NCBI RefSeq assembly: GCF_020618475.1
Contig: NZ_CP085336.1
Span: 1,302,001 to 1,366,000, forward strand
Direction of reading: 5' to 3'
DNA: 64,000 bases
Source: Haladaptatus halobius
Lineage (GTDB): Archaea; Halobacteriota; Halobacteria; Halobacteriales; Haladaptataceae
Below the pieces are notes generated by a model. That model searched no databases and was not told where the DNA came from. It saw only the letters and a program-made list of their open reading frames with translations. Both the position numbers and the translations under genes were made by a program. Below, in pieces: positions 63,988-64,000 of this stretch (position 1 is the first letter of the stretch; every line of letters begins with the position of its first letter).

Positions 63988-64000
63988 CCGGTTTTTGAGT

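Noticed and set aside
1..64000. CRISPR arrays and tRNA genes
   Set aside because: No regularly spaced repeats and no convincing tRNA cloverleaf (acceptor stem plus T-loop GTTCRA) were found on reading both strands.

Overview
The window is chromosomal DNA of a halophilic archaeon of class Halobacteria. The evidence is acidic proteins, many twin-arginine (Tat) signal peptides, archaeal TATA boxes with short or absent leaders, ATGA start/stop overlaps, haloarchaeal-type small zinc-ribbon proteins, a HTH_10 (bacterio-opsin-activator type) regulator and remnants of IS630 and IS200/IS605-type elements. The genus cannot be fixed from the sequence alone. No rRNA, tRNA or CRISPR array was recognised.

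Left part (1-34 kb), transport and catabolism: a Rieske protein; three secreted carbohydrate-type proteins (a large Tat protein, a GH5-like lipoprotein, a small beta-helix protein); a branched-chain-amino-acid type ABC transporter whose binding-protein gene (5571-6836) converges on livHMGF; small zinc-ribbon and conserved genes and an ATP-grasp protein; a catabolic group (NCS1 permease, LLM flavin enzyme, TIM-barrel-like protein, dipeptide epimerase, M20 deacylase, aminotransferase, F420/PPOX protein); an intact sugar ABC operon (binding protein, two permeases, ATPase) followed by a decayed second sugar-binding protein; and ion and phosphate transporters (Pit, Kef with USP domains, a CPA antiporter).

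Right part (35-64 kb), a tetrahydrofolate (THF) one-carbon island. It holds folate synthesis genes (folE, pabB/pabA-like, a folC-folP fusion) and a nearly complete chain for moving methyl groups to CO2: a BCCT transporter with a betaine-type aromatic box, a GcvT/DmdA-like THF methyltransferase, a MetF-like reductase, two FolD paralogues, formate-THF ligase, and a two-gene formate dehydrogenase (NuoF-like diaphorase plus molybdopterin subunit). GlyA can divert methylene-THF into serine. A broken dimethylglycine/sarcosine-dehydrogenase-like gene between metF and the transporter looks like the relic of a further demethylation step. The inferred role is import and THF-dependent demethylation of a methylated osmolyte (betaine- or DMSP-like), with the methyl oxidised via formate. 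Each enzyme family is recognisable, but the pathway and the substrate are inferences.

The right end carries an aldehyde:ferredoxin-oxidoreductase family protein that has lost all the expected [4Fe-4S] cysteines, next to a broken mobA-like start. Pseudogenes are frequent (sugar-binding protein, IS630 transposase, cysE, FAD dehydrogenase, a small HTH-like gene, mobA), so the region shows both acquisition and decay.
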